A DNA stretch of 64,000 nt from Escallonia rubra. Lineage: Eukaryota > Streptophyta > Magnoliopsida > Escalloniales > Escalloniaceae. How positions within the stretch are numbered: the first letter of the stretch is position 1; every line of letters begins with the position of its first letter. A program made the position numbers and the translations under genes. The notes below the pieces were generated by a model, which did no database searches, was not told the origin of the DNA, and saw only the letters and a list, made by a program, of their open reading frames with translations. Of this stretch, positions 48,414-61,440 are shown in pieces. Location of the stretch: NCBI GenBank assembly GCA_033065855.1, contig JAVXUO010000170.1, positions 186,001 to 250,000 on the forward strand, written 5' to 3'.

Positions 48414-49095
48414 GGGCCTATTTTCTACAACTAAAAAACTAAATTCACGAGAGATAAACGTACCCCCTCTATGGATATTGGAACGGAAAAACATAAAAAC
48501 ATCGTTTACAAACGACTTATCGATAAAGATCTCCTTCAATATAATAAGCAGAGCAGAGTGTCGAATGGCTTTTGAAGAGTGTTAACAGAGACGCAAAGTA
48601 ACAGGATTTATCAAATACAAGATCCTTTACTCATATTTAAGGCTCAACATATACAACCAAAACTAGAAAATTTATTCTGCTCATCTGTCTACGGATGATC
48701 ATTTATTAAAAGCAGGAACATCAAAAGACAAATCTTAGCTCAGTGTAGCGTAGTTTCATGAAGAACCATACAACAATCGGTTGGCTGGGGACACACATAT
48801 TCTTGAAGAATATTTACATATTCTTGAAGAATTATATGAATGTCTTCTTGTAGACGACCATGTCAAACATATGATTGATATGAACATATGAACAGATCCA
48901 GGACAAGAATCGTTGTCTTTTATTTGCTATTTTAACGTTAACAAAGGCCTAAATAATCCAAGTCATGCCCAATTTTATAATGTTAACGCGTTTTTGCTGA
49001 TGTTCCCATAAGAAGAACATCTTTCCATAATCATTCTCAGAGCCTCGCATTCTCATCTACCAGACTATACATTATTCTTCAATAAAAGAAACACC
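48414..49095. promoter_or_regulatory. Upstream region of the LYK gene
   Basis: A 16-bp unit CATATTCTTGAAGAAT occurs at 48796-48811 and again at 48817-48832. Each contains the near-palindrome TTCTTGAAGAA, which looks like half of a heat-shock element (TTCnnGAA). They lie about 270-300 bp upstream of the start codon. A role in transcription is inference only. Confidence 0.4.
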
Positions 49096-51003
49096 ATGAA
49101 TATGATTCAGCTTAGTTTCTTTGCACTCAGTATCCTCACTATATGCACCAAAGCTCAGCAAGAATACTCGGGAAATTCTGCACTAGATTGCAGCAACAGC
49201 GACGAAAAAGGGCCGTCTTCAGCTTTCCTTTACACTTGCAATGGCAAATATCCCTCCTGCAAGGCCTTTCTGATCTTCAAATCTCTGCCACCTTACGATT
49301 CACTTTCAGCCATTTCAACTCTCGCGTCTTCAAATGCATTGGAGCTTGCTCAAATCAACGATGTCACCGAATTTTCAGTTCTGCCTGTAGGCAAGGAAGT
49401 AATTATTCCGGTGAATTGCTCTTGTTCAGGTCAGTACTATCAAGCCAACACTACATATTACACCCCAGCAGTTGATGAAACCTATTATAGTATAGCAAAC
49501 GAGACATACCAAGGATTATCAACCTGTTGTTCCATCAAGCGCGCAAATCTTTATGGTGAGTATGACTTGGAGCCTGGTCTTCAGTTGCAAGTCCCACTTC
49601 GATGTGCTTGTCCTACAAGGAATCAAACTGCAAATGGCACCAAGTATCTACTTACTTACTCATTTACCTGGGATGATAATATTCCTGATACTGGTGAAAG
49701 ATTCAATGTCAGTGCAAAAGATATACTTTTAGCAAATGGATTTTCTGAAGAAGATCCTACTCTTTATCCTTTCACAACAATTCTAGTTCCTCTGCCAACT
49801 GAACCTTCAAGTTCACAGACCATAACTCGCAACTACAAACCAAATGTTTCACCTCCACCAACTTCTGCTGTGCAGAACCATAGACGAAAAAGAAAACTAT
49901 ATCTAGGTGTTGGAATTTCAATAGGTTTGTCACTACTCTTTATCATCATTTTACTCGTGATACTTTGGTTTTACAAGAAGAGAACAGAAGGGGTTCCCGG
50001 GAAAAAGGGAGAAGGAAAAACAATTAAAGCGTTGCCAGAAGATCTCCTTGTTGAAATTGCTGGTTTTGATCAAGTTCTCAAAGTCTTCAGTTTCAAGGAA
50101 CTGACAAAGGCTACAGAAAATTTTAGTCCAAAAAGCAAGATAAGGGGTTCTGTGTATCGAGGAGTGTTCAATGGGGAAATTTTAGGCGTGAAAAGGATGA
50201 AAATAGATGCAACTAAGGAGGTCAATATGCTGAACAAGATCAGCCACTTCAATCTGATAAAGCTTTACGGTGTCTGCAGATATCAAAACTGTTTCTACCT
50301 CATTTTTGAGTACATGGAAAATGGCGCTCTAAGAGATTGGCTTTGCAACAAATGTCCCAAAGAGACAAACAGCTGGAGACTAAGGATTCAGATTGCCCTG
50401 GATGTTGCTAATGGACTACACTATCTTCATAACTTTGCTGAACCAGCCTATGTGCACAAGAATATCACGAGTAGCAACATTCTCCTGGACAATCATCGAA
50501 GAGCCAAGATATCAAATTTCAGTCTTGCAAGAACAAGACTGCAGGTAACACTGAGTAATGCCATGACGACAAGGGTCGTTGGAACCAAAGGTTATATGGC
50601 ACCTGAGTACTCCGAGGCAGGATCCATGACTCCCAAGATTGATGTCTTTGCTTTTGGAGTGGTTACGTTGGAACTGATTACACGGAAGGATGCTGTAATA
50701 GTACACAATGATCGAGAAGTACTACTTTCAGCATTAGTAAGTTCGATCATGGAGGGAGAAAATGCTGAAACTGAGCTCCGTCACATCATCGATCCTTGTC
50801 TTGAAGAAAATGGAGGAATGGAATACGCGGTGCAGGTGGTAAAATTAAGTCTAACCTGCTTGAGAAGAGACCCAGCAAGCAGACCAAGCATCAGTGAGGT
50901 AGTGTCAGTATTGATGAAAATTCAAGCGGAATTGCAGGTCAGGATCTTGCGGCAGCGCATGATTGAAGAAGATAAAAGCAGTGGCACTTCGCAGAAAGGG
51001 TAA
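49096..51003 (+). CDS. LYK5: LysM receptor-like kinase, LYK4/LYK5 type, degenerate kinase
   Basis: This is a single-exon gene for 635 residues. A signal peptide (1-20) is followed by a three-LysM ectodomain with the diagnostic CxC pairs at Cys108/Cys110 and Cys170/Cys172 and several N-glycosylation sites. One transmembrane helix spans about 268-292, with a basic stop-transfer RRKRK before it and KKR after it. The cytoplasmic kinase fold (about 335-612) keeps the ATP lysine (Lys366, GVKRM) and APEY. It has lost the glycine loop, HRD is HKN (454-456) and DFG is NFS (474-476). Such a pseudokinase is characteristic of LYK4/LYK5, which bind chitin oligomers and signal through CERK1. Which paralogue this is remains unsure; LYK5 is my best guess. 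It is convergent with DAR1. Confidence 0.9.
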   Translation: MNMIQLSFFALSILTICTKAQQEYSGNSALDCSNSDEKGPSSAFLYTCNGKYPSCKAFLIFKSLPPYDSLSAISTLASSNALELAQINDVTEFSVLPVGKEVIIPVNCSCSGQYYQANTTYYTPAVDETYYSIANETYQGLSTCCSIKRANLYGEYDLEPGLQLQVPLRCACPTRNQTANGTKYLLTYSFTWDDNIPDTGERFNVSAKDILLANGFSEEDPTLYPFTTILVPLPTEPSSSQTITRNYKPNVSPPPTSAVQNHRRKRKLYLGVGISIGLSLLFIIILLVILWFYKKRTEGVPGKKGEGKTIKALPEDLLVEIAGFDQVLKVFSFKELTKATENFSPKSKIRGSVYRGVFNGEILGVKRMKIDATKEVNMLNKISHFNLIKLYGVCRYQNCFYLIFEYMENGALRDWLCNKCPKETNSWRLRIQIALDVANGLHYLHNFAEPAYVHKNITSSNILLDNHRRAKISNFSLARTRLQVTLSNAMTTRVVGTKGYMAPEYSEAGSMTPKIDVFAFGVVTLELITRKDAVIVHNDREVLLSALVSSIMEGENAETELRHIIDPCLEENGGMEYAVQVVKLSLTCLRRDPASRPSISEVVSVLMKIQAELQVRILRQRMIEEDKSSGTSQKG

Positions 51004-53430
51004 TAGCTGCAGAATAGAAGCAATAGCTTTTAATTATCTAGTATAGCAAGAAAGCAAACAAGTCAAAAGCAAAAATGCTGATACTAAAAATTTATCCACC
51101 TTTTGTTATTAAGGTTGGTTTATTTGTTAATTTCTTTGGATACATTAACAGCACTATAGACTTTCTGGTGAAGTTGTTCTTGACATTCATACTAGGGACT
51201 TGACGTCTAGTTGACACCACCATTCTTCAAAATCTGAGGGGTAAGGTGGAAGCTAACCCTGTTGAGTAGCCCAACCAATGGATCAGAAAGAGGCGGGGAT
51301 GGGGAGACAGTCATGCACAAACACACAACTTAGCACTTAAATCTAACGAGAGTGGCTGTGTACATAACCTGCCATTTGCTGGGGTCCATATTTCAAACTT
51401 TTCAGAGTCAGACGTCCAGGAGCTTCCTTCATTCTCGGCAGATGAAGGAGGCAAAAGGAGGGAATGGACTTCCAAACAGAAAGTAGCATTCCAGAAACCC
51501 TGTAGCACCTCCAAGAATATAAAAATCAGCCAAAATTAACCCGTCAATCTTAGCTTCCCTTCCTTTCTTCGCAACCAACAGCTTCTTCCAATTCTGTGAC
51601 CAACTATAAACCAACTGCAAAAAACCATCACTCTAGCAACATGCTGGCTCTTGAAATGCAATGGCTCACATCTTGAAAAGGGCGTCGAAATGCAATATTT
51701 TGACCATGAAGAGCATGAAAAGCTGGTAATGCTTACAGGTGACTATATCAGCAAGCTCATATTAAGGTCAGCAGATTCTGCTTCATAATACGAATCAACA
51801 AGAACTTCATTCCCCTGGCATGCTCAGTTGTCAGTGGTCAGCTTACTGCTTCACTATGCTCATCCAACTCGAGAAGGCAAAAGCAGAACATGTCTACGCA
51901 TCCGTACACATTGGGTGTTCGGGGCTAATATGACGCTTCCTTCCAAGTCAATCTGCAAATGAGGAAAAAAAACGGATTATCCTACACAAATAACCATTGG
52001 GTTTTATAGCAATGTCAAGCGGTAAAAGTTGTAGCCTTCTATCACCTGACGCAGGACAATGCCAAATTTAAAATATCGGTGCAAGAGGTAAGGCAGAGAA
52101 ACTTGCAAACATAAGCGTCAAGAGACAATAGAACAGTAGCACAAACGTATAAAAGCTGCAGAATAGAAGCAATTGCTTTTAATTATCTAGTCTAGCAAGA
52201 TAGGAAACAAGTCAAAAGCAAAAATGCTGTTACAAACAATTTACCACCTAATTATCGTGGTTGGTCTATTCATTAATTTCTTTGGATACATCAATGATGC
52301 TAAAGACTTTCTGGTGAAGTTGCTCTCCACAGTCATACTAAAGACCTGACGTCTACTCGACACTACCAAAATCTGAGGGGTAGGTGGAAGCTAACCCTGT
52401 TGAGTTGCCCAACCAATGTATCAGAGAGAGGCGGGGATGGGATGACAGACATGCACAAACACATAAGTTAGCACTTACATTTAAAGAGAGAGTGGCTGTG
52501 TCCATAACTTGTCGTCTGCTGGGGTCCATACTTCAAACTTTTCAGAGTCAGACGCCAGGAGCTTCCTTCATTCTCGGAAGATGAATGAGGCAAAAAGGAG
52601 GGAAATGGTGGACTTCCAAACAAAAACTAGCATTCCAGAAACCTTGTAGCACCCTCCAAGAAAATAAAAGGTCAGCAAAGATTAATCCATCAATCTTAGC
52701 TTCCCTTCCTTTCTTGGCAACCAACAGCTTCTTCCAATTCTGTGACCATCTATAAACCAAATGCAAAAGAACGACTCTGCTAGCAACATGCTGGCTTCAA
52801 AATGGAATGCCTCACATCTTAAAAAGGGCGTTGAAATGCAGTATTTTGACCATGAAGAGCATGAAAAGCTGGTAAGGCTTACAGATGACTATATCAACAA
52901 GCTCATATTAAGGTCAACAGATTATGCTTCATAATACGAATGAACAACTTCTTCATTCCCTTGGCATGCTCAGTTGTCAGTGGTCAGCTTACTGCTTCAC
53001 TGTGCTCATCCAACTCGACATGAAGGCAAAAGCAGAACGTGTTTTTGCATCTGTACAAATTGGGTGTTTCAGGGCTAATATGATGCTTCCTTCCAAGTCA
53101 ATCTGCAAATGACGAAAAAAAATGGATTGTCCTAAACAAATAACCATTGGGTTTTATTGCAATTTCAAGGGGAAAAAGTTGTAGCCTTCTATCACCTGAC
53201 ATAGGACAATGCGAAAGCTAAAATATTGGTGCAATAGGTAAGGCAGACAAATTTGCAAGCACAAATGTATAAAAGAATTAATATGGATTTCATTGATATC
53301 GTAAGCACATGAATAATCGGGGACTAATGATACAGGTATGGAAATAAAAGCTTTTGTAAGAACTTTTCTGTCAAAATTAGCTACTATAGGTCTCCCCATG
53401 ACACTAGCGAAGCCTTGTGGGGCTCAATAA
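51004..53430. other. Spacer between convergent LYK and DAR1 genes
   Basis: Both 3' UTRs should lie here. Nearly the whole spacer is made of the tandem duplication described separately; 53277-53430 is single-copy and borders the DAR1 stop codon. Confidence 0.6.
51005..53276. repeat. Tandem duplication of about 1.15 kb
   Basis: Copy 1 (51005-52153) and copy 2 (52154 to about 53276) align from AGCTGCAGAATAGAAGCAA to ACAAAYGTATAAAAG, with scattered substitutions and small indels, roughly nine in ten bases matching by eye. Copy 1 starts one base after the LYK stop codon, so it contains the LYK 3' UTR. Both copies keep a minus-strand frame reading WSQNWKKLLVAKKGREAKID, before the frames diverge. 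Neither copy has a domain I recognise. Confidence 0.85.
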
Positions 53431-55164
53431 TCAGTACGGAAAGGTTCCCGTCAACCTAATGTGGTCCAGAGTCCTTTCAAGGCCATATTTAAGCACTGCC
53501 TCACTACCAGCTCTGAAACCATTTCCATAAACTGGTGAGGTATCTGATTCAATCTGATGTTTAAAAAGTTCCCCAAGCTTCCTGTCAAATGGAGATCTTT
53601 CCCTGTGCTTTCTTGACGTCCAAGAGGCAGAGGACGAGGTCGACGCAACATTCCTACCCGGTGTTGGCATTAGCTGAGTTTGTAACCACATGTGAGCTAG
53701 CACCTGACAGATACCTTCTTCAACATCTTGACTGAGAGTTCGATAACCTTTCAAACAAATGGGAGACATATCAGCACCTCAAAATCGAGTACATGCAGTA
53801 GTTCCCAAAGTGGAAACAATTCAACCTTTTAAAAGTCATATAAACAACAGGAAGTAGACAAAATCATGAAGTGATCTTAATGAAGTCTTGGAAAGAAAAG
53901 ATGGACTCATTCATTAAGCTGTATAATACAGCCACTGTCTCTTTAAGAGACGTTGCTTGAAAGTTCAAAATTCTAGCATGGATTTCTTCCCAATTTACCC
54001 ACTTGAACCTTTGTTTGGACATCTTTAAACCTTAACACCCGATATTACTTCCAGTCTCCACAATGCAATCAAATTCTTTCTCAAAAGTCACCCTTAGATT
54101 TTGCACCGCAATGGTGACAACAACAGGGAGGATGAGCAATTTTAGAAGCTAGAACAATAACAATGGCGAGATGGCTAAGATATCTTTCCAGTGGCAAGAT
54201 ATGAGACCATAATGGGTCAACGAGAAACCAGTTGGTGTTGAACTGGAGTGACAAAATTGTTGTGGCGTAGTCTGGCGATCTCTCCGAGCTGAGATGCTCG
54301 TAGATAAAATTTCAAGATAGAGAAAGATAATTCAGCCCTAATTATCCACAGAGCTTGGTTAAAGGTTTGCTGCCAAAGGTTTATGATGGTGAAAACCTTT
54401 GCAGAGTGTCGAGCCAATCTCAGAATCTATATGGCAATTGCAATCGATCTTGTACCCCAAATTTGCTGTGTGGATCGATTTCTTTAAATAATTTCCACTT
54501 TCAATCACTAAAAGGGTCAAAACATCCATAATAACCCAACAAGCAATACTCAGCAGAGTGATAAAAATGGGTCAGCTTGTGATTTGGGGTTGCAATTCAA
54601 TAGGCCAGAGCTGATGATGGAACGGGTTCGCTCCCTGACGAATTATGGCAGCATGGTTGGTTCCAACTCTGAACAATGAGTGAGCAGTGACTGATAAAGA
54701 CACTGGTCTTTGTTGATTAAGGAATATTGGTGGCAATGGAGGTAATAATGGCATGGTGGTGGTGGTGTTGGTAAATGAGGCGGCACTTTGTGAGCTATAG
54801 ACCCTTTGTAGGAGGTGTACTTTTTTTCACCTTGAAAACATTGGGATTTTAGAGAGAGTCACCCTTTTACGAATATACAGAAGAATGGAACGATGTCTCT
54901 TTTACAGGGAGGGAGGGAGTTTTACTCGACTGTTTCATCAAAAAATGACTGAACCAGCAATAAGTCAAGAATGGTCAAGTACCTCTAAGGCGCAGCCAAG
55001 CGTGCATCATCTCATGTGCTAGAATTGATCCAGTTAGCAACCTGCATGTAGAGGGTTGTTCATTCATACAATTGAACCGAGTAGAAAACTAAGGTCTACA
55101 AGAACTACGTACAAATATGCAATAGTACAGAAAAGGAACATTACCAATTTGTTTGACGCCCTAC

Positions 55165-55203
<39 letters not shown>

Positions 55204-58200
55204 AAGAAACTGCTCTAGTTCTGTTTGTGGCAAACATGTACCTTTCTTCTCTAGTTCTACAATGGTCAGCTGAAAAAATTACATGCAATAAGGAATATTA
55301 ACAAAAGCACCAATAGGATAAGCATTTTTCATACAGCGGAAGTCTTTTTATTCTGTTTATTTGTGACCCCTTTCGTCCCTCTTTCTCCACACTATATAAC
55401 ATCGCAAAGGTTTCACGACCTTGGTGACATATTTGATGTGCCCCAAACAACCAAAACTGCAATGGTTTTACAATATAACATAGCAATGTATGAATTCACC
55501 TATATCCATTCAGAGCTTATACCATCCAGTCATTTTATTCAACCTGCTATGCTGCACAACTATGTACTTATTCCTAACGTTTTATCGACATAAGAAGCAT
55601 CATCCGTGTCATGTTAATCTTAGCTGCATTGATAGGAAAGGTCATGACATGACTCATAAATCAAAGGTGAATTTCTCCTTTGGTTAAAATTAACAAGAGA
55701 GCAAGAGAGTGAAATAATACCTTGGAAGGCCATATAAAATTAGAATAGCTGTCACCTCACAACGGCGTGTCAGCTTGTAGGGCTCCCTTCTCATGTCCAT
55801 GACACGATTTCCGGCACTATGCCTTGGTCGCCTTAGAATCTGGAATTTTCAAGAGTATATCAGATGCCACATTTTAGTCAAGAAAACCTAAAAGGAAAGA
55901 AAGAAAACAAGTTTGAAAGTCCTTACAGTGCTGACAGTTTGTTCCTCAGAGAGGCAAAGTCCTCTAGTCTCAGGCATGTGATAGTGGCCCTGGCCAGAAG
56001 AAAAGAACATGAGACTTACACATTCCATCCAAATAGAATAATAAAAAAAGCAACCACCTGTGTGTGCTTTTATCATGGTATATATCAACACATTTCTCCT
56101 TACATTTTTCTCTCCACCCATAGCCTCATTTAGCGCTTGCCTCTCAACCAAGAGTAATGGAACTTGCTGTTCCACCTTCATATTTAAAGCTTCATAAAAT
56201 TCTTGAATCTCCAGATAGAGTGGTTGACACTCATGGGTACCCATGACAGCAGAATCAAGACATTCCAGGCAAAGCTTCCGACCATCTTCAAGGGCAACAT
56301 ATTTTGTGTCGTGTGGCTGCATACGACCATATAACCAACAATAAGCAAAAAGCATTCACCTAGATTTCCTGGGAAGCATGAGATGGGACTAGACTGACCT
56401 CCATGCGCTCACAGCTACAACACCGAGGTGTTCCATCATGCTCGTGAAAAGGGCAGTATTTTTGGGCCCAGAAAGGATGTGCCCTATATTCAATAATACC
56501 AGCAGCATTTGTTGGAATCTGTAGAAGGATAATTCGTGTTTCAAAGAGCTAACATGAACTAGCCATTAATGAATGTCTAAACGAAGAAAGATGTACTTAT
56601 AACATGCATTTGTCAAAAAAAGATAGCGTAAAGCTAAATGGAACGACATAAAGCAATATCTTGGCATACCCTGCTTGAACAAATGATAAATAGAAGAGAG
56701 GCTCAAAGCCGACAACATAATGTTCGAAAAATGTGTCCAGTTTTAAGAGAAATCCAAGTACTCGACAAGCGTACTAAGATTAGAAGCTGTCAAGAGATTG
56801 TCCCATTTTAGTCTCTATGCACCTTTATATGAATAAAGTATGAAAAATATATTTTAAATAGATTGCCATACGTCTTTCTGGGTGATATATCACATAATAC
56901 AAAGAGGCATATTAAAAAGTAGCCAAAGCTACGAAATAAAAAGGAATCAAACATAATGTAAATTATCTTTAATCGAAATATTCACACATACTCTACGAAT
57001 AGAAGTAAGTTATAAACGTCAAGGCAGAAATTTGTTCAGTGATATTAATCACAATGATTCAACCTCAAACGTGCAAATCATAAGCTCTATGATATTGGCA
57101 CAAAAATTGAAAAGAATCTGCACTTCCGTGAGCCTCGAAGACCTTTCCATGCATTTCCAACAGAATTATTTAACACGGTAGATTTGAGGAAGTCTGTCAA
57201 CATGTGAGGGGGTGTATTAAGAACATAAATCCACATCTGTGTAATTATGCCTTGCACCCCAAATCATAAGCCTGGTAGGCCTCTCCACTCGTTGGCAATT
57301 GGTTTTGAGTTGGACACTTGGATGCTTTAGGTTTAACACCTTTCGATCCACCTCAAAATGTTGGAGAAGCATCCAAGCCACAACTGAAGATATAAGTAGA
57401 TCCATTTAGATTATTTTGAGAAGTAACACATTTGACATCACTTTCCTGTATATGTGTCACCCTCCTTTTTCCCGTTTCCGTTCTTCTTTGACTTGCTTCA
57501 CTAACATGCTCGGTAATTCTTTTATAAGTATAGAGCCAAAAGAACATACTCAACCAATACTCGAGAAATACTTACAAAGTGTTTGCATACATCACATTTT
57601 GGGTGATAGTGCTCCTTGTAGCAAGCTTTATGAAAATGGCAATTCCCAGACATAGAATACTACAAGAAAGAAGATGTGCAACATTAGATGATGTGTTCCC
57701 AACGATCAGCACCGTAAGGCTCCCTCTGTCCCACAAAGAGTGTCTACTTATGGGTCCCACCATATGTCCACTGAGGGTTAAAGCTTCAATCGTTTCATTG
57801 TTATTGCTTCATTATCACCTCTACTTATAAAGGATTAAGAGTATGAAATTAAAAGGAATCAGAAAAGTAAGTTGTCAAAGCCTGTCTGACGAACGAACAA
57901 GCATGTAACAAAATTGTCATTTGTCAACAGTCTCCAGTTTTCTTTCTTATTTTTTGTCAAAGTTAACTTGGATGGGCTTTTTCAAGGACATATTCTTTGT
58001 GAGCCAGAGGGAGGACTCGTAACATAAACACTAGTCAAAGGCACTTGCAAGCAAATTTTACAGCCTACAGAAAGTTGCTTGTGTACCTCATAATCAGAAA
58101 TTGGTTGTTTGCAGGCATGGCAACGGAAACAATCTGGGTGCCAAACTGCACCCATGCAACTCAAAAATCGTCCATGGCCAATCTCAGCACTACAACCAGC

Positions 58201-59862
58201 ACATATCCTACCGCAAGAAAGCAAATTGTTATAAATCATTTAGCAAAATGTCTTCTAATAACTACTATGTAAATGTCACTAAGAGTGCACTGTTGTAGAA
58301 GAGAACGGCTATATCAAATATAGGGTGAGAGATCAAGCACCAGTGTACTTTGGGAACCATATCCATTTGTCCTTTCAAGTGTGGGCTGTTCAGAAATTAG
58401 AAATCATGGATTAGGTTTCAGGCTTACATTATTGATTTCTAGACTTAGATGACTGTATTCCACCAGTATGAGGAAATGATATCCCATAATAGCGACTAGC
58501 GAGAAATAACTAGGTAGAAGCCCAAAAATAAAATAAACCATTCGAACTGATCAACTTATCTGGCTATCGAGTCACAAGCTAAACAAAAATGGGGTCAAAG
58601 ACTGTCACCAAGTCTGCTTAAACTAACTGCCACCAAGAAGTAATACTAAACTCATAGTTGATACAAGAAGCTCATATACCTAAAGCCTGTAGCGTAGGGG
58701 AATGGTATGGGCTGATAAATATTTCCAGCTCCTGTTCCAGATCCAGTTCCAGTTCCGTCTCTATTTCCTTCTCGCGGTGGAGACTCTGCGTTTATGCTTT
58801 CTTGTAGAGCTCTGGCAAGTAGTTCATCTTCTTTCAATTGAGAGTCACTATCTATCCCATCAGTTGAGAAAACTATTGCTTAATTAGTCCAATAAGAAAA
58901 AGGAAACGACAGTAAATGTGCTTAATTCAACTGAGGCACTTCGAAGATTCATATGCGAGGGTCCAGTGTGGCTTGTTTGGTCTTTCGAGTGGTAAAACAC
59001 TTTCCTTTAAAACAGGAAAGGTACTGCAGCTTTTATTTTGGACAAATATATATTATAATTCATTCTTCACATAGGTTGTTACTAACCTTCTTAACTATTA
59101 CAGGAAAGAACAACACTGAGATGACCGAGTAAGCCAAATACCAAATATCCTCCAAAAAGGTTTAAGATTATAAATCTTGTGCTTTACTCTTTAAATGATC
59201 TATAAAAACTTTTGATATAAATGATTTTCTAGAGGACACCAATGTGCAAGTGAGGTGTAATTGACATAAAATACAGGGTACTGCACCGTTGATTGTTAAA
59301 TGAATGGGGCTGTAGTTAGTAATCAATGACGAAATTCCATGTTCTATACCCGCAAAGTAAGATGGAAAAAGTATTTATGGTGAGACCAGAGAACCCTAGT
59401 ACTCACCAACCATATTTTTCTCTTTTGAATTTTCTTCTGAAAGGGATAGTGCAATAGCACGATCTATATCTTCAATTTCTGACCGAGGGTCCTGCACCAA
59501 GATTGCCCAGAATCAGAATATACAGTCTCCATTAATCAGTATCTCACAAAAAGAGCTCTAAAGGAATGCTTGGCGTAGTGTAAAAACACTAGCGGCATGT
59601 GAAGAAAAGTTGAACTCAGCTTTTACAATTAACTTGAAGCTAGAAAATCTTGACACGGATGCAAAATATAAGAAATCACTTGCATTCACATGCAGTTGCT
59701 CATAAGTAACAAGAATATAAAGAGATGGCACGAAGTATAGTGAATAGATACCCATGAACTCGAAGGAGCATTCCCAGCTGTATCCACTCCATAATTCGGA
59801 TCGTATCTCCGTTCTGAAACATTATGACTTGATCCTTTAAAAATTTTGCTAAGCCAACCCAT
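53431..59862 (-). CDS. DAR1: DA1-related LIM/UIM zinc peptidase, DAR1-like, 11 coding exons
   Basis: Exons, joined by GT-AG sites and phase, are 59752-59862, 59407-59491, 58680-58851, 58087-58207, 57576-57659, 56399-56518, 56104-56316, 55927-55989, 55721-55839, 54983-55041 and 53431-53747, giving 487 unbroken residues. The start [12 protein letters not shown] matches DAR1. Two ubiquitin-interacting motifs (about 41-57 and 72-86) precede a Gly/Thr linker and the LIM domain, which begins ICAGC at 124. The C-terminal peptidase carries HEMMH (372-376). The segments [10 protein letters not shown] and [13 protein letters not shown] favour DAR1 over DA1. DA1-family proteins are ubiquitin-activated peptidases that limit the cell proliferation phase and so organ size. 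DAR1 is shorter here than in Arabidopsis, lacking the long acidic coiled segment after the first UIM. Confidence 0.93.
55164..55203. repeat. Compound (TC)n(AC)n microsatellite
   Basis: About eleven CT units run directly into about nine AC units, inside a DAR1 intron. Confidence 0.9.
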
Positions 59863-61440
59863 TATGTGAAACCTTATTTGCTCATGGTCAAGGAAGCTCT
59901 TATCTGCACAATTACCATTGAATTATGCAGTAGAAACATAAAATTTACCATAGAAATCAATATCAAAGGTCATATACTTTTTGCTCCCGATCATGTTACA
60001 TGGTACAAATCTTATTCAGAGAATGATACAAAATGAATTCAAAAAAGAAAAGGGTCACAACCGGAAAGATGACTAATAACTAACAGATATGTCATCTTCT
60101 ATCTTCTATGAAAATTTTGATTTCTATCGCTCATTAAGGATATCAAATAGATGGGGAGAAGATAGAAGAGATCTTGAGTAGCTCAGTTCTTACAAGATTG
60201 ATTGCAAAGACAGGCAAGTAAAAATTCCCACCGCACCCGTGCAAGCAATGTGCAGTATTTTGTAACCTTAAGACCTGTGGGTTGCAGACGTAGCATCGAA
60301 ACCTCATTTTTCCCAACATAAGTCAGCACTTCACTCCTCAATAATCGAAAAACAAACAAACAGAAGCAAGAAAAAATAGAACCATGGCCATCGAAAAAGC
60401 AACACACAATTGCTTGCATAAATGCTATGGTCACTAAATAAGTAGCGGGTAATTGCTTGCACGGGACACTACAAATTCTTACCTCCACTCAATGACATAC
60501 AGAGAAGCAATAAATGAGATAAAGGTTCTTCCAACATAACGTGCCACATATGCATATACTACCATTAGCAGGAAAGCTAATCCTTCGGGCTTAGTTTTGG
60601 GGAACTGGGCTTCAAACAGCCTCCCGTTGGCATTTGCCTCTGTTAACAACTTAGTAACACCTAACCAAAAACAAAAAGCATCATTCCCCTTCTGCAGACC
60701 ACCTTGTCTCATCTCAGCCACGTCTCACCTCAGCATCCCAAAGAATGAAGCGACTGACTCCACCTCCGAGACATGCAAGTCCCGCCTATATAAATGACAC
60801 CGAAAGTCACCCACTGCCGTAATTGTCAACACTGGTGCTACCATTACTCCCTTATCCTACCCATCCTCAGTTGACAATCCCCTCAACGACAGAACCTAGA
60901 CAAAATTTTCAGCTACAACAATGCTTTTCCATATGTAGAAATATGCACATGGTAGTTATCAGTTCATGAAAGGCACGATCAATCCACGATCAATCTCCTC
61001 CTAGTTTAAGTTTTAAATGCACGTGAACAATAATACTAGGTCTTCCATTACAGTTACCCCTAAACATGTATATGCACGCGTCCATGTACACATATACACG
61101 CAAATTCACATTGTACTAACTGCCTATAACAAGCAAGAGGCTAAATACGTACAACAAATCCGCAATGTCTGCACTAATGCGCGCAACTAATTATTTGCTA
61201 CAATTTACAAACCACATTGTCTAGCTAGGGTTTGATTTTACCGACATATGCAGCATTCAGCATGCCTGAATCCATCAAAAACCAGAAAAAAAATGCAGAA
61301 AAAAAAAAGTGAATTACTTACAAGCTGGAAAGAACGCGGAGATGAGACTGGAGGAGAGGCGCCTGTGATTTAGAGGAAATCGATTACTCGGTATTGAGGG
61401 TTGACCAAACGGAGCTGAGGAGGATTAGTTGAGAAGGGGT
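59863..61440 (-). promoter_or_regulatory. DAR1 5'-UTR exons and leader intron
   Basis: Directly before the ATG, a short leader exon (59863-59903) follows the acceptor TTGTGCAG. A strong donor, CTT/GTAAGTAATTC, lies at 61321-61320 on the minus strand, so a leader exon from about 61322 to 61440 and an intron of about 1.4 kb are likely. Frames inside this intron (60183-60488 and 60479-60721) have no recognised domain. Confidence 0.6.

Noticed and set aside
55888-56355. 155-codon minus-strand frame taken as a gene by itself
   Set aside because: It runs through a DAR1 intron and joins two real exons with intron translation; the correct splice sites are at 56104 and 55989.
60183-60721. Two minus-strand frames that look partly hydrophobic
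   Set aside because: They sit in the DAR1 leader intron, lack domains, and one begins with GTG rather than ATG.
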